Source: Draconibacterium orientale
GTDB lineage: Bacteria > Bacteroidota > Bacteroidia > Bacteroidales > UBA1556
DNA: 37,697 nucleotides
Assembly (NCBI GenBank): GCA_020718275.1
Contig: DYSI01000008.1
Location: forward strand, 1-37,697
Reading direction: 5' to 3'
Below, piece by piece: positions 7,165-17,887 of this stretch. The position numbers were made by a program, and so were the translations under genes. The notes beneath the pieces were generated by a model. That model searched no databases. It was not told the origin of the DNA and saw only the letters and a list, made by a program, of their open reading frames with translations. Position 1 is the first letter of the stretch, and every line of letters starts with the position of its first letter.

Positions 7165-8601
7165 TTATTGAACCACAGCATTATCCTTAACAATTTGTTG
7201 TAAAGTCTTATGAACTCCAGCGCTAGGATTATCAGCACTGGATTGGTAAAAATTACCCTCAGGATCAATAATCATAAAACGAGGAATGCCACTTACTCTA
7301 TAAAACTCGCGCCATATTTTATCAGGGCCTGACCACAGTTGAAAGCCCTTGAGGTTATAAGTCTTGATGGCACTTTGCCAATTTTTAATGTCATTATCGA
7401 CAGATACACTTATAAAAACAAATCCTTGATTCTGGAATTGACGTTCTAATTCTTTCAGGTGAGGTATTTCAACAAGACAGGGACTGCACCAACTAGCCCA
7501 AACATCAAGATAAACCCATTTACCCCTAAAGTCGGATAGTTTCACAAGTTTACCCGTTGCATCCATAAACTGGAAATCCTTGGCTGGCATTTCTGGCCTC
7601 AGGTGATTCCACGAAATAAGTTGAGCATCAACTTGCTCAATATAGTATTTACTGGAGCAAATACGTTGAAATAAAGGCAAATAGCTGTCAATATCCTTCA
7701 CCCCATTCATTTTGACATGATCCTTCACAATTTCAGCTGCAACTTTAGACTTCACCTCAGCTTGCTCAACTTTTTTATCCAAATTCAAAAGCTGAAAGCT
7801 CACATAAGGGACATCAGTACTATCCATTATTTTTCGATATTCCATTTCAGAATTAAAGCGAATAAACTCCTGAATAAAACCAATATAAACAGGAAGATCA
7901 ACCAAAGTGGCATCGTTGAAATCCAAGGCTCCCAAATAAGCATAATAATCTGGTGAAAATTGAGATATTGGTTTACGAAGGGCGTAGGCATAAAATTGAG
8001 GATAATATAGATGTAAATTAGCCCATTCATAAAGCGCTCTCGCCTTTTCAATCTTGATAAAATAGGAGTCGAGCCCAGAGATGGATTTGATCAGTTGATT
8101 CAAATCGTCCAATTGCAGAGCCTTCAGGGAGTCAAAGGAATGTTGAACCGATTTTTCAGATTTTGAGGTTAGTCCATAAATCTGGTCTTGGAACCCATTA
8201 CTCCGAGAAAAATAATTGGCCAAATAATCATTATAGAAAGGAGCAGTTCCAGAGTACTTAAGAGAACGATTGATATCTTTAATATGAGCGGTTATAATCA
8301 AAGAGTCACCGGGACGCATGAAGAGATTAAGTTCATTTCTACCTACTGAAAGCTTGAAATAGGCAGATTGAGTAATACTTAATGGAATTATCAATTGCCC
8401 CTGTCCATCAAAATCAAGGGTATCCACAGAGGCCATTTCGTATCCAAGTTGCTGAATCAAAGCCGATTTATTCTCAGCACCCATCATTCTTACTTTAATA
8501 TAGGTTGTCTGTTCGGGTTTCGAATTAGTGCAGCCAACAAAAAAAAGGTTAGCAAGGAAGATAAATATAAACTGGGACAATCGAATTCGATGAATTTTCA
8601 T
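7165..8601 (-). CDS. TlpA-like thioredoxin-fold lipoprotein with N-terminal DUF4369-like domain
   Basis: The protein has 478 residues. The N-terminus (FIFIFLANLFFVGC, Cys near 24) is a lipoprotein signal, so it is probably anchored in the envelope facing the periplasm. Residues about 33-130 resemble the DUF4369 domain often fused to Bacteroidota thioredoxins (LNLFMRPGDSLIITA). A middle helical region leads to a thioredoxin domain (about 345-470) with the redox motif W371-C-S-P-C375 and a cis-Pro in SGIPRF. The likely role is disulfide reduction or isomerisation of exported proteins. Partners are unknown. Confidence 0.88.
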   Translation of the reverse strand: MKIHRIRLSQFIFIFLANLFFVGCTNSKPEQTTYIKVRMMGAENKSALIQQLGYEMASVDTLDFDGQGQLIIPLSITQSAYFKLSVGRNELNLFMRPGDSLIITAHIKDINRSLKYSGTAPFYNDYLANYFSRSNGFQDQIYGLTSKSEKSVQHSFDSLKALQLDDLNQLIKSISGLDSYFIKIEKARALYEWANLHLYYPQFYAYALRKPISQFSPDYYAYLGALDFNDATLVDLPVYIGFIQEFIRFNSEMEYRKIMDSTDVPYVSFQLLNLDKKVEQAEVKSKVAAEIVKDHVKMNGVKDIDSYLPLFQRICSSKYYIEQVDAQLISWNHLRPEMPAKDFQFMDATGKLVKLSDFRGKWVYLDVWASWCSPCLVEIPHLKELERQFQNQGFVFISVSVDNDIKNWQSAIKTYNLKGFQLWSGPDKIWREFYRVSGIPRFMIIDPEGNFYQSSADNPSAGVHKTLQQIVKDNAVVQ

Positions 8602-8651
8602 AAAGCAATAATAAATGGAATACCAAGCGTATCTGGGATAGTTCTACCATG

Positions 8652-8688
8652 AAAAAAGTGGCCACAAAATTAGACATTTGTGGCCACT
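8652..8688 (-). terminator. strong intrinsic terminator of enolase
   Basis: On the minus strand, AGTGGCCACAAA and TTTGTGGCCACT form a perfect 12-bp stem around a 7-8 nt loop, and a six-T run follows. It lies 22 bp beyond the eno stop. The loop-out end is close to the start of the TlpA-like gene on the same strand, so that gene must have its own promoter in the small remaining space. Confidence 0.95.
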
Positions 8689-8709
8689 GTAACTATCTAT
8701 TTATAAAAA

Positions 8710-10035
<1,326 letters not shown>

Positions 10036-10096
10036 TTATTGATTTATTGTAAGTATCACTAAAAAACTAGGATCTATTTGAGCGAATAAAAGTAAT

Positions 10097-10126
10097 AAAA
10101 AAAGGGTCTGCAAAACTGCAAACCCT
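10097..10126 (-). terminator. intrinsic terminator of the ribosomal super-operon
   Basis: On the minus strand, AGGGTTTGCA and TGCAGACCCT form a 10-bp stem (one wobble) with a GTTT loop, followed by a T-run. It lies 30 bp past the rplQ stop and ends the 33-gene block. Confidence 0.92.
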
Positions 10127-10155
10127 AAATATAAAGTTAAAATAATGCTAATGCG

Positions 10156-10617
10156 TTATTCAGCAGCTGCCTCAGTAGTTTCGGTGGCAGTTTTTACTTT
10201 TTTTGTTGATCTTCTACGAGTGGTTTTAGCGGCTTTAGGTGCTTTACCAATCATATTGGTATTGTAATCCACCAATTCGATAATACACATTTCTGCATTA
10301 TCACCAAGACGATTACCAATTTTTAAAATGCGAGTATAACCACCAGGACGATCCATTATTTTAGCAGAGATATCACGAAACAGTTCGCTTACAGCATCTT
10401 TGCTTTGTAACTTACGAAAAACCATACGACGTGAGTGAGTAGTATCGGCTTTTGAACGGGTGATTATGGGTTCGATGTAGATTCTAAGCGCTTTGGCTTT
10501 AGCTACAGTAGTTTTTATACGTTTATGTATAATCAAAGAAGTAGCCATATTTGACAACATGGCGCTTCTATGCGAAGCTGTTCTTCCTAGGTGGTTAAAT
10601 TTTTTGTTATGTCTCAT
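10156..10617 (-). CDS. rplQ: 50S ribosomal protein L17
   Basis: L17 (bL17) is a large-subunit protein. The core [29 protein letters not shown] and the ELVDYN end of the conserved domain are intact. The 153-residue protein extends about 30 residues beyond the usual core with a Lys/Ala/Thr-rich tail ([15 protein letters not shown], ending TEAAAE), as often seen in Bacteroidota. It is the last gene of the block, 5 bp after rpoA and just before the terminator. Confidence 0.97.
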   Translation of the reverse strand: MRHNKKFNHLGRTASHRSAMLSNMATSLIIHKRIKTTVAKAKALRIYIEPIITRSKADTTHSRRMVFRKLQSKDAVSELFRDISAKIMDRPGGYTRILKIGNRLGDNAEMCIIELVDYNTNMIGKAPKAAKTTRRRSTKKVKTATETTEAAAE

Positions 10618-10622
10618 CGCTA

Positions 10623-11615
10623 TTATTCCTTATCCAATTTAAATTTGGCTACATTCATTCCAAAGGTTAGATTTTTAGCCCTAACCAATTCTTCTAATTC
10701 AGTCAGAGATTTCTTACCGAAATTTCTGAATTTCAACAGGTCGTTTCTATTGAAAGATACAAGTTCTCCAAGAGTTTCAACTTCGGCAGCTTTAAGGCAA
10801 TTAAGAGCTCTCACAGAAAGATCAAGATCAATCAAACGAGATTTCAATAATTGACGTATATGGAGCGTACCTTCGTCAAATTCTTCTGCTACAGGAGTTT
10901 CTTCCACATCGAGAGTAATTTTCTCATCAGAAAATAACATAAAATGTTGAATTAAAATCTTAGCTGCCTCCTTTAAAGAATTGATAGGTTTGATGGAACC
11001 ATCGGTATCGATTTCCATAATCAACTTTTCGTAGTCGGTTTTTTGTTCAACACGATAATTTTCGACTTTATACTTCACATTACGAATGGGAGTATAGATG
11101 GAATCGATAAAAATGGTACCTAGAGGTGCGTTCATTACTTTATTTTCTTCAGCAGGCACATAACCTCTACCCTTTTCGATGTTAAGTTCGATATTAAGTT
11201 TAACGTTGGTATTCATGTGGCAAATTTCCAATTCAGGATTTAGAACTTGAAATCCAGAAAGAAACTTGTTGATATCACCAGCAGTAAACATATCTTGATT
11301 ACTGATACTAATCAGAACCTTTTCGTTTTCGTAGGAGTCAATTTGACGTCGAAAACGAATTTTCTTAAGGTTAAGAACGATATCGGTAACATCTTCAATA
11401 ACACCGTCGATAGAAGAAAACTCTTGATCAACACCATCGATACGAACGCTAGTAATAGCGTAACCTTCGAGGCTATTTAAGAGAATACGACGCAAGGCAT
11501 TACCAACAGTAATACCGTAACCAGGTTCAAGGGGACGGAATTCAAAGATACCTTTGTAATCGTCACTCTCGACCATGATAACTCTATCGGGTTTTTGAAA
11601 TGCTATAATAGACAT
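10623..11615 (-). CDS. rpoA: DNA-directed RNA polymerase subunit alpha
   Basis: The alpha subunit nucleates RNA polymerase assembly and contacts UP elements and activators. The protein has 330 residues: an N-terminal dimerisation domain (about 15-230, with [20 protein letters not shown]) and a C-terminal domain (about 255-320, with [22 protein letters not shown] and [13 protein letters not shown]). Both are complete. It lies between rpsD and rplQ, the normal alpha-operon place. Confidence 0.98.
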   Translation of the reverse strand: MSIIAFQKPDRVIMVESDDYKGIFEFRPLEPGYGITVGNALRRILLNSLEGYAITSVRIDGVDQEFSSIDGVIEDVTDIVLNLKKIRFRRQIDSYENEKVLISISNQDMFTAGDINKFLSGFQVLNPELEICHMNTNVKLNIELNIEKGRGYVPAEENKVMNAPLGTIFIDSIYTPIRNVKYKVENYRVEQKTDYEKLIMEIDTDGSIKPINSLKEAAKILIQHFMLFSDEKITLDVEETPVAEEFDEGTLHIRQLLKSRLIDLDLSVRALNCLKAAEVETLGELVSFNRNDLLKFRNFGKKSLTELEELVRAKNLTFGMNVAKFKLDKE

Positions 11616-11643
11616 CTAATATGATTTTAATTATTTGAAAAAA

Positions 11644-12249
11644 TTACTTAGAGTACAATTCAACGATCAATTGTTCATTGATGTTTTCGGGGATATCGGC
11701 ACGTTCTGGGTAGCTTGAAAAGGTACCTTCCATTTTTTGTGCGTCCCAAGTTAACCAAGGGAAACTCATTTTACGACCGGATAGACTTAGGGTGATTGCT
11801 TCTAAAGATTTCGATTTTTCACGAACGCTTACCACTTCACCAGCGCGAAGGCTATAGCTTGGAATATTCACCATTTCGCCATTAACAGTAATGTGACGGT
11901 GAGAAACCAATTGACGAGCAGCTGCGCGAGTAGGAGCAATTCCTAAACGGTAAACGGTGTTATCTAAACGAGCTTCGCAAAGACGAAGTAAGTTTTCACC
12001 GGTAATTCCTTCGCGACGACTTGCTGATTCGAACAAATTGCGGAACTGGCGCTCAAGGATACCATAAGTATACTTAGCTTTTTGTTTAGCTTGAAGCTGA
12101 GTACCATATTCGGATAGTTTACTTCTTTTACGAGACTGGCCATGTTGTCCGGGAGGATATTTTTTCTTTTCAAAATTTTTATCCGCACCGAAGATTGGGT
12201 CGTTAAATTTTCTTGCGATTTTGGTTTTTGGACCAATATATCTTGCCAT
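11644..12249 (-). CDS. rpsD: 30S ribosomal protein S4
   Basis: S4 (uS4) is a primary 16S-binding assembly protein, and in other bacteria it is the translational repressor of the alpha operon. At 201 residues it has the [15 protein letters not shown] start, the [22 protein letters not shown] segment, and an S4 RNA-binding domain (about 92-155, with [31 protein letters not shown]). It lacks the N-terminal zinc-finger cysteines, so it is the zinc-free form. It lies 28 bp upstream of rpoA. Confidence 0.98.
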   Translation of the reverse strand: MARYIGPKTKIARKFNDPIFGADKNFEKKKYPPGQHGQSRKRSKLSEYGTQLQAKQKAKYTYGILERQFRNLFESASRREGITGENLLRLCEARLDNTVYRLGIAPTRAAARQLVSHRHITVNGEMVNIPSYSLRAGEVVSVREKSKSLEAITLSLSGRKMSFPWLTWDAQKMEGTFSSYPERADIPENINEQLIVELYSK

Positions 12250-12279
12250 GTTATTCTATTTTTCTTAGTTAAACTTTAC

Positions 12280-12678
12280 TTACACTCTACGACGTTTAGG
12301 AGGACGACAACCATTGTGTGGTAGTGGTGTATGATCCATAATATCGGTTACTTCGATGCCGGAATTGTTGATAGCACGGATAGCAGATTCGCGACCTGCT
12401 CCTGGGCCTTTAACAAAAACCTTCACTTTGCGTAAACCTAAATCGAAAGCAACTTTAGCGCAGTCTTCAGCGGCGAGCTGTCCTGCGTAAGGGGTGTTTT
12501 TCTTGGAACCTTTAAAACCCATTTTACCTGCTGATGACCATGATATTACCTGTCCGGCAGTGTTGGTCAACGATACAATGATGTTGTTAAAGGTAGCACT
12601 TACATGAGCGTGACCGAGTGGTTCAATTTTCACCACGCGCTTTTTCGTCACTTTACCTTTCTTTACGTTTTTTGCCAT
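12280..12678 (-). CDS. rpsK: 30S ribosomal protein S11
   Basis: S11 (uS11) forms part of the platform and contacts mRNA near the E site. The 132-residue protein is complete, with [18 protein letters not shown] near the N-terminus and the diagnostic end [18 protein letters not shown], whose Asn-Gly is the known isoaspartate site in the family. The N-terminus is lysine-rich. It lies between rpsM and rpsD. Confidence 0.98.
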   Translation of the reverse strand: MAKNVKKGKVTKKRVVKIEPLGHAHVSATFNNIIVSLTNTAGQVISWSSAGKMGFKGSKKNTPYAGQLAAEDCAKVAFDLGLRKVKVFVKGPGAGRESAIRAINNSGIEVTDIMDHTPLPHNGCRPPKRRRV

Positions 12679-12723
12679 AATGCTACTAATACTTTAAGTT
12701 TTTCTTTAAACTTTTTACCCTAC

Positions 12724-13101
12724 TTATTTAGTTGCCTTTTTCTTTCCAGCAACTGTCTTTTTCTTACCTTTACGAGTACGGGCATTGTTCTTAGTGCTTT
12801 GACCACGTAGAGGTAATCCGAGACGATGACGTACACCACGATAGGATCCAATATCCATTAGACGTTTAATGTTCATTTGTACTTCTGAACGTAATTCGCC
12901 TTCAACGGTAATGTTCTTTCCGATGTATTCACGTATCTTCTTTTGATCTTCATCATCCCAGTCGTTCACTTTCTTGTTGATGTCAACTCCAACCGTTTCC
13001 AGTATAGTTTTTGCAGTGCTACGACCTATTCCGAAGATATAAGTCAGGGCAATTTCGCCTCTCTTGTTGTTTGGGATGTCTACTCCCGCGATTCTAGCCA
13101 T
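12724..13101 (-). CDS. rpsM: 30S ribosomal protein S13
   Basis: S13 (uS13) sits in the head and contacts the P-site tRNA and the B1 bridges. At 125 residues it begins [19 protein letters not shown], has the helix-turn segment [15 protein letters not shown] and the [26 protein letters not shown] motif, and ends in a basic lysine-rich tail. Confidence 0.98.
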   Translation of the reverse strand: MARIAGVDIPNNKRGEIALTYIFGIGRSTAKTILETVGVDINKKVNDWDDEDQKKIREYIGKNITVEGELRSEVQMNIKRLMDIGSYRGVRHRLGLPLRGQSTKNNARTRKGKKKTVAGKKKATK

Positions 13102-13145
13102 AGACTTTTAATTAAATGGTTACGTTAAAATAATTAAATTATAAA

Positions 13146-13262
13146 TTAGCCCTGACGCTGTTTCAGCTTAGGGTTTTTCTTATTGATGATGTATACTCTG
13201 CCTTTACGACGAACGATGATATCATCTTCACTTCTCTTTTTTACAGATGCTCTAATCTTCAT
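13146..13262 (-). CDS. rpmJ: 50S ribosomal protein L36, cysteine-free form
   Basis: This 38-residue bL36 begins [20 protein letters not shown] and ends NPKLKQRQG, the family's conserved tail. It is easily missed because of its size. It contains no cysteine at all, so the zinc ribbon of the classical form is absent and this is the C-minus type. It sits between infA and rpsM, its standard position. Confidence 0.96.
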   Translation of the reverse strand: MKIRASVKKRSEDDIIVRRKGRVYIINKKNPKLKQRQG

Positions 13263-13284
13263 TTTATCTGTTGTTTATTGTTTG

Positions 13285-13503
13285 CTATTTGTATCTAAAT
13301 GAAATTCTTCCTTTGGACAAGTCATAAGGTGAGATTTCGAGTCTTACCTTATCTCCAGGCAATATTTTTATGTAGTGCATTCGCATTTTACCAGAAATAT
13401 GGGCAATCAACACATGTCCATTTTCAAGCTCAACACGAAACATGGCATTGCCCAAGGATTCTAGGACGATTCCATCTTGTTCGATTGATACTTGTTTTGC
13501 CAT
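13285..13503 (-). CDS. infA: translation initiation factor IF-1
   Basis: IF-1 binds the 30S A site and helps IF-2 and IF-3 select the initiator tRNA. The 72-residue protein is a single S1/OB-fold domain with the family's [20 protein letters not shown] and [20 protein letters not shown] segments. It starts 1 bp after the map stop, consistent with translational coupling. Confidence 0.98.
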   Translation of the reverse strand: MAKQVSIEQDGIVLESLGNAMFRVELENGHVLIAHISGKMRMHYIKILPGDKVRLEISPYDLSKGRISFRYK

Positions 13504-13504
13504 A

Positions 13505-14290
13505 TTATCTAATATTTTTGTTATGCTTTAATACTTCTTCTATAAATTCATACGTCGACAAAAACTCAGGTTTGTTGGATTTAACCACCACCATGTGCTC
13601 AAAATGAGCCGAGGCTTTATGGTCTTTAGTTCTGATAGTCCATCCATCATGGTCTTGTGTTACTTCTTTAACTCCCATATTAATCATGGGTTCGATGCAA
13701 ATCACAAGATTTTCAGGCAGCATTTTTCCGCTTCCTCTTTTTCCATAATTGAGAACTTCGGGACCTTCGTGAAGTTTGCGACCTATACCATGTCCGGTAA
13801 GATCTCTAACCACGGAGTAACCAAAACTTTCAACGTAACTCTGGATGGCATAGCCTATATCGCCTGTTCTACGACCTAATATTGCCTGTTCAGCACCTAG
13901 GTAAAGCGACTCCTTGGTGACCTGTTGAAGTTTCAAGAGATCATCATCGCATTCTCCTATTGCAAAGGAGTAGGCATAGTCGCCGTAAAAGCTATTGAGT
14001 AAAGTGCCACAATCCACCGAAACCAAATCACCATCTTTAAGTTCGCGATCGCCCGGAATTCCATGTACCACTTCATCTCCGATAGAGATACAAAGTGTTG
14101 CGGGAAACCCACCGTATCCTTTAAATCCGGGTTCAGCTTTATGATCTCGGATAAAAGTCTCGGCTAAGCGATCCATTTCAATAGTTTTGACTCCGGGCTT
14201 CATGATTTTAGCCACTTCAGCCAGAGTTTTTCCAACAAGTAAAGAACTTTGTCTAATTAATTCTATCTCTTCAAGTGTTTTTACGATCAT
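13505..14290 (-). CDS. map: type I methionine aminopeptidase
   Basis: This enzyme removes the initiator Met from nascent proteins co-translationally. The 261-residue protein carries all five metal ligands, D93, D104, H167 (TGHGIG), E200 (CIEPMINMG) and E231, plus substrate-contacting H76. There is no N-terminal zinc-finger extension, so it is the simple type Ia form. Its position between secY and infA is common in bacteria. Confidence 0.97.
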   Translation of the reverse strand: MIVKTLEEIELIRQSSLLVGKTLAEVAKIMKPGVKTIEMDRLAETFIRDHKAEPGFKGYGGFPATLCISIGDEVVHGIPGDRELKDGDLVSVDCGTLLNSFYGDYAYSFAIGECDDDLLKLQQVTKESLYLGAEQAILGRRTGDIGYAIQSYVESFGYSVVRDLTGHGIGRKLHEGPEVLNYGKRGSGKMLPENLVICIEPMINMGVKEVTQDHDGWTIRTKDHKASAHFEHMVVVKSNKPEFLSTYEFIEEVLKHNKNIR

Positions 14291-14308
14291 GTTTAAACAC
14301 TTAAGTTA

Positions 14309-15703
14309 TTACATATTTACGCCACTAACACCATACATATTGCTATTGCGGCCTTTAATGCGTCCTGTTTTGGTTAATCCATCGTAATGACGCATCAACA
14401 AGTGACTTTCAATTTGTTGAAGTGTATCCAAGACTACTCCTACTAGGATAAGCAATGAAGTACCTCCAAAAAACTGTGCGAATTGCTGATTTACACCCAC
14501 TTGACCAACAATAGCTGGCATGATAGCTACAAAAGCGAGGAAAATTGAACCAGGAAGGGTTACGCGGCTTAAGATATTATCTAAAAACTCTGCAGTCTTT
14601 TTACCTGGTTTTACACCAGGGATGAAGCCTCCATTTTTCTTAAGATCCTCAGCAATTTGGTTAGGGTTAATGGTAATTGCAGTATAGAAATAGGTAAAAG
14701 CAATAATCATAAGGCCAAATACCAAGTTATACCAAAAACCTTGAAAATCGCTAAAAGCAGTGGCAAACCAACTTAAGTTATCAGATTGTGCATATCCAAT
14801 AATAGTGATGGGCAACATCATGATTGCTTGAGCAAAGATGATAGGCATTACACCAGCTGCATTCACTTTCAAAGGAACATATTGACGTACGCCACCATAT
14901 TGTTTATTTCCAACGATTCGTTTAGCGAAATTAATTGGAACTCGGCGTGTACCTTGTACCAGAAGAATGGTTACTAATATTACAAATACAAGGAATACCA
15001 TTTCGGCTAGGAACATCACCAACCCTCCTGTTTGTTGAGTTACTTTAGATGAAAACTCAGCAACAAGAGCCATTGGAAGACGTGCAATAATACCAATCAT
15101 AATGATTAAAGAAATACCATTTCCAATACCTTTATCGGTAATACGCTCACCTAACCACATAATAAACATGGTACCTGCAATAAGGATAACTACAGATAAA
15201 ACATAGAAAAAGGTTGGGCTATCGGTATATAATGGAACGGTTTCTAAAACAGCACCTGACTCGCTTTGGTAATATTTTCCAAGAGTATTAATCATATTAG
15301 CGATGTATCCTGGAGCCTGAAAAGCCACAATAATTACGGTTAGGAGTCGGGTAATTTGATTTATTTTCTTACGACCACTTTCTCCTTCTTTTTGAATCTT
15401 TTGGAAGTAAGGAACTGCCATAGTCAAAAGCTGAATCACGATGGATGCAGTGATATAAGGCATAATACCCAACGCAAAAATGGATGCATTGGAGAAAGCT
15501 CCACCTGAAAACATATTAATAAGTCCAATCAATCCGTCTTCACCTTGTTGTTGGAGGGCTTCCAAACCGCGAGGATCTACCCCTGGAAGAACTACATAGG
15601 CTCCCAAACGGTAAATCATCACAAGCGACAACGTTAGAATGATACGATTACGTAACTCTTCTATATGCCAAATGTTCTTTAATGTTTCTATAAATTTCTT
15701 CAT
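14309..15703 (-). CDS. secY: preprotein translocase subunit SecY
   Basis: SecY is the channel subunit of SecYEG in the inner membrane. The 464-residue protein has about ten hydrophobic segments. It shows the first helix with RLGAYVVLPGVDP, plug-region GLINMFSGGAFSNASIFALGIMPYI, the GIGNGISLIIM segment, and the cytoplasmic loop QGTRRVPI used in SecA and ribosome binding. It lies at the end of the spc cluster, 6 bp after rplO. Confidence 0.98.
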   Translation of the reverse strand: MKKFIETLKNIWHIEELRNRIILTLSLVMIYRLGAYVVLPGVDPRGLEALQQQGEDGLIGLINMFSGGAFSNASIFALGIMPYITASIVIQLLTMAVPYFQKIQKEGESGRKKINQITRLLTVIIVAFQAPGYIANMINTLGKYYQSESGAVLETVPLYTDSPTFFYVLSVVILIAGTMFIMWLGERITDKGIGNGISLIIMIGIIARLPMALVAEFSSKVTQQTGGLVMFLAEMVFLVFVILVTILLVQGTRRVPINFAKRIVGNKQYGGVRQYVPLKVNAAGVMPIIFAQAIMMLPITIIGYAQSDNLSWFATAFSDFQGFWYNLVFGLMIIAFTYFYTAITINPNQIAEDLKKNGGFIPGVKPGKKTAEFLDNILSRVTLPGSIFLAFVAIMPAIVGQVGVNQQFAQFFGGTSLLILVGVVLDTLQQIESHLLMRHYDGLTKTGRIKGRNSNMYGVSGVNM

Positions 15704-15709
15704 AAAATA

Positions 15710-16156
15710 TTAAAGTTTGGTTGCAACACCATTTACTTTTTCGATAGCCGATAAGGCAGTAGCAGTAAATGCGTGAGCATGGATTTCAACTTTTGAACTT
15801 AGGACACCACGTCCTAGTATTTTAACCAAATCATTCTTGCTGGCTAAACCGTTGTTAACAAACACTTCAAAATCGAAAAAGGAAATTCCTTTTGAATCGC
15901 AAAGTGCTTGTATAACATCTAGGTTTATACCTTGATATTCGACACGATTGATGTTTTTGAAACCAAACTTAGGTAAGCGACGGTACAAAGGCATTTGACC
16001 TCCTTCGAATCCAGCTTTTGAAGAATAGCCAGAACGAGATTTTTGACCTTTATGTCCACGCGTAGAGGTACCACCACGAGTAGAACCTTGACCGCGACCA
16101 ATGCGCTTACGATTTTTTACTGAGCCTGAGGCTGGTTTAAGATTACTTAAATCCAT
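15710..16156 (-). CDS. rplO: 50S ribosomal protein L15
   Basis: L15 (uL15) is a late-assembly large-subunit protein. The 148-residue protein has the glycine- and arginine-rich N-terminal tail (KNRKRIGRGQGSTRGGTSTR, then GHKGQKSRSG) and the GGQMPLYRRLPKFGF motif, then the globular C-terminal domain. It lies between rpmD and secY. Confidence 0.98.
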   Translation of the reverse strand: MDLSNLKPASGSVKNRKRIGRGQGSTRGGTSTRGHKGQKSRSGYSSKAGFEGGQMPLYRRLPKFGFKNINRVEYQGINLDVIQALCDSKGISFFDFEVFVNNGLASKNDLVKILGRGVLSSKVEIHAHAFTATALSAIEKVNGVATKL

Positions 16157-16182
16157 TACTTTATTACTTAAAATATTAAATA

Positions 16183-16362
16183 CTAAACTTCTTCTACTGA
16201 AAGCAAATGCTTTACTTTTTCGATCATACCCAATACTTGAGGGCTTACTACAACTTCGCGTGGACGTTGCATCTTGCTAATTCCTAAAGCTTTTAGGGTA
16301 CGCTTTTGATCCTCTGGGCGGCCTATACCGCTTTTGATTTGTTTAATTCTGAGCTTTTCCAT
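16183..16362 (-). CDS. rpmD: 50S ribosomal protein L30
   Basis: The protein is a 59-residue uL30 in its standard place between rpsE and rplO. It begins MEKLRIKQIKSGIGRPEDQK and contains RTLKALGISKMQRPREVVVS, the conserved family core. An AGGAG sequence directly precedes the ATG, but it is too close to act as a normally spaced Shine-Dalgarno. The stop is TAG. Confidence 0.96.
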   Translation of the reverse strand: MEKLRIKQIKSGIGRPEDQKRTLKALGISKMQRPREVVVSPQVLGMIEKVKHLLSVEEV

Positions 16363-16382
16363 TCTCCTTAATTTTAAACGTG

Positions 16383-16390
16383 CAAAAATA
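16383..16390 (-). promoter_or_regulatory. possible internal promoter element upstream of rpmD
   Basis: TATTTTTG matches TAnnTTTG, 21 bp before the rpmD ATG, in the largest gap (48 bp) of the ribosomal block. There is no TTG at -33. It may be a chance match in AT-rich DNA. Confidence 0.2.
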
Positions 16391-16410
16391 CTATATTAAT
16401 GCTTCCGAAA

Positions 16411-16920
16411 TTAACCATTAAAAACTTTATTTAAAGTAATACCACGCATTTTAGCGATGGTGCGAGGATCTCTGAGTTGGGATAGAGCGTCAATCGTTGC
16501 TTTTACCACAGAGTGAGGGTTTGAAGACCCTTTTGATTTAGCTAACACATCCTTTATTCCAACGCTTTCAAGCACGGCACGCATTGCACCACCGGCAATT
16601 ACTCCAGTACCAGCAGAAGCGGGTTTCATAAAAACGCGAGCTCCGCTATACTTTCCTGTTTGCTCATGAGGCAGGGTTCCTTTGTTAAGAGGCACTTGAA
16701 TCAAGTGTTTTTTAGCATCATCAATTCCTTTTGATATAGCTGCAGTCACCTCATTGGCTTTTCCTAGTCCGTAACCTACCACCCCATTTTCGTTTCCAAC
16801 AACCACAATTGCTGAAAAGCTAAATGTTCTTCCTCCTTTGGTTACTTTGGTAACTCTTTGGATGCTTACAAGGCGATCTTTAAATTCAATTTCGCTTGAT
16901 TTGATTTTATTATCGTTCAT
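16411..16920 (-). CDS. rpsE: 30S ribosomal protein S5
   Basis: S5 (uS5) contributes to decoding accuracy and the mRNA helicase region. The 169-residue protein has the double-stranded-RNA-binding N-terminal domain (about 10-75, [20 protein letters not shown]) and the C-terminal domain with [19 protein letters not shown] and [12 protein letters not shown]. It lies between rplR and rpmD. Confidence 0.98.
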   Translation of the reverse strand: MNDNKIKSSEIEFKDRLVSIQRVTKVTKGGRTFSFSAIVVVGNENGVVGYGLGKANEVTAAISKGIDDAKKHLIQVPLNKGTLPHEQTGKYSGARVFMKPASAGTGVIAGGAMRAVLESVGIKDVLAKSKGSSNPHSVVKATIDALSQLRDPRTIAKMRGITLNKVFNG

Positions 16921-16935
16921 ACCTTTTCCGTTGTT

Positions 16936-17292
16936 TTAAAAATTAAGACCACCTTCTCTAGCTCCATCAGCCAATGACTTAACACGTCCGTGGTAGATAT
17001 AACCTCCGCGGTCGAAGACCACAGTTTCTACTTCGGCTTCTTTAGCGCGATCGGCTAAAAGTGCACCTACTAACTTGGCTTGTTCTATTTTGTTAACTTT
17101 TTTAGAAGCTACTTCTTTATCGATTGAAGAAGCAGCTGCAATGGTGCGACCTGCTGCGTCGTCGATAATCTGTGCATAAATTTGTTTATTGCTTCTAAAA
17201 ACACTCAATCTTGGACGTTCAGGAGTTCCTGATATTTTGGCGCGAACACGGCGTCTAATCCGAGATCTGTGAAATAATTTTGTATCTTTCAT
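16936..17292 (-). CDS. rplR: 50S ribosomal protein L18
   Basis: L18 (uL18) binds 5S rRNA with L5 and L25. At 118 residues it has the basic N-terminus [20 protein letters not shown], followed by [17 protein letters not shown] and the C-terminal [20 protein letters not shown]. All are complete. Confidence 0.98.
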   Translation of the reverse strand: MKDTKLFHRSRIRRRVRAKISGTPERPRLSVFRSNKQIYAQIIDDAAGRTIAAASSIDKEVASKKVNKIEQAKLVGALLADRAKEAEVETVVFDRGGYIYHGRVKSLADGAREGGLNF

Positions 17293-17310
17293 CGTGCTTT
17301 ATTTATAATA

Positions 17311-17868
17311 TTATTTTTTACCAGCTGATTTACCAGCTTTTCTACGTACAACCTCATTTTGGTAACGAACCCCTTTACCTTTGTATGGTTCAGGTTTGCG
17401 TAATGATCTGATTTTTGAACTGATTTGACCTAACAATTGCTTATCGGCAGTGGTAAGTACTACGAGTGGGTTTTTACCTTTTTCAGAAATGGTTTCAACC
17501 TTCACTTCAGCAGGAATTTGAAAATAGATGTGGTGAGATTGACCAAGAGACAAATCTAGAACTTGCTCTTGAGTTACGGCACGGTAACCTACCCCAACTA
17601 ATTCCTGTACTGATTTAAATCCTTCGGAAACACCTTTAACCATGTTATTGATTAAAGCACGATAAAGACCATGTTTAGAGCGAGCATCTTTTGAATCATT
17701 AAACCGTTGTACTAATATTTGGTTGTTTTCAACTTTAACTTCAACTGCATTATGATCAAATGCTTGAGTAAGCGTTCCTAATTTTCCTTTAACAACAATG
17801 CTATTGATGTTGATGTTGATCTCTACACCAGCAGGTATAGCGATGGGCATTTTTCCTATTCTTGACAT
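17311..17868 (-). CDS. rplF: 50S ribosomal protein L6
   Basis: L6 (uL6) lies near the sarcin-ricin loop and factor-binding site. The protein has 185 residues, slightly longer than the E. coli protein, with two repeated alpha/beta domains. It starts MSRIGKMPIAIPAGVEI and ends with the signature region IRSLRKPEPYKGKGVRY and a basic tail. Confidence 0.98.
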   Translation of the reverse strand: MSRIGKMPIAIPAGVEINININSIVVKGKLGTLTQAFDHNAVEVKVENNQILVQRFNDSKDARSKHGLYRALINNMVKGVSEGFKSVQELVGVGYRAVTQEQVLDLSLGQSHHIYFQIPAEVKVETISEKGKNPLVVLTTADKQLLGQISSKIRSLRKPEPYKGKGVRYQNEVVRRKAGKSAGKK

Positions 17869-17887
17869 ACGTTATCTTTTTTGAAAA

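Noticed and set aside
16363-16369. AAGGAGA before the rpmD ATG as a Shine-Dalgarno
   Set aside because: It abuts the start codon, without the usual 5-9 nt spacing, and neighbouring genes show no SD use.
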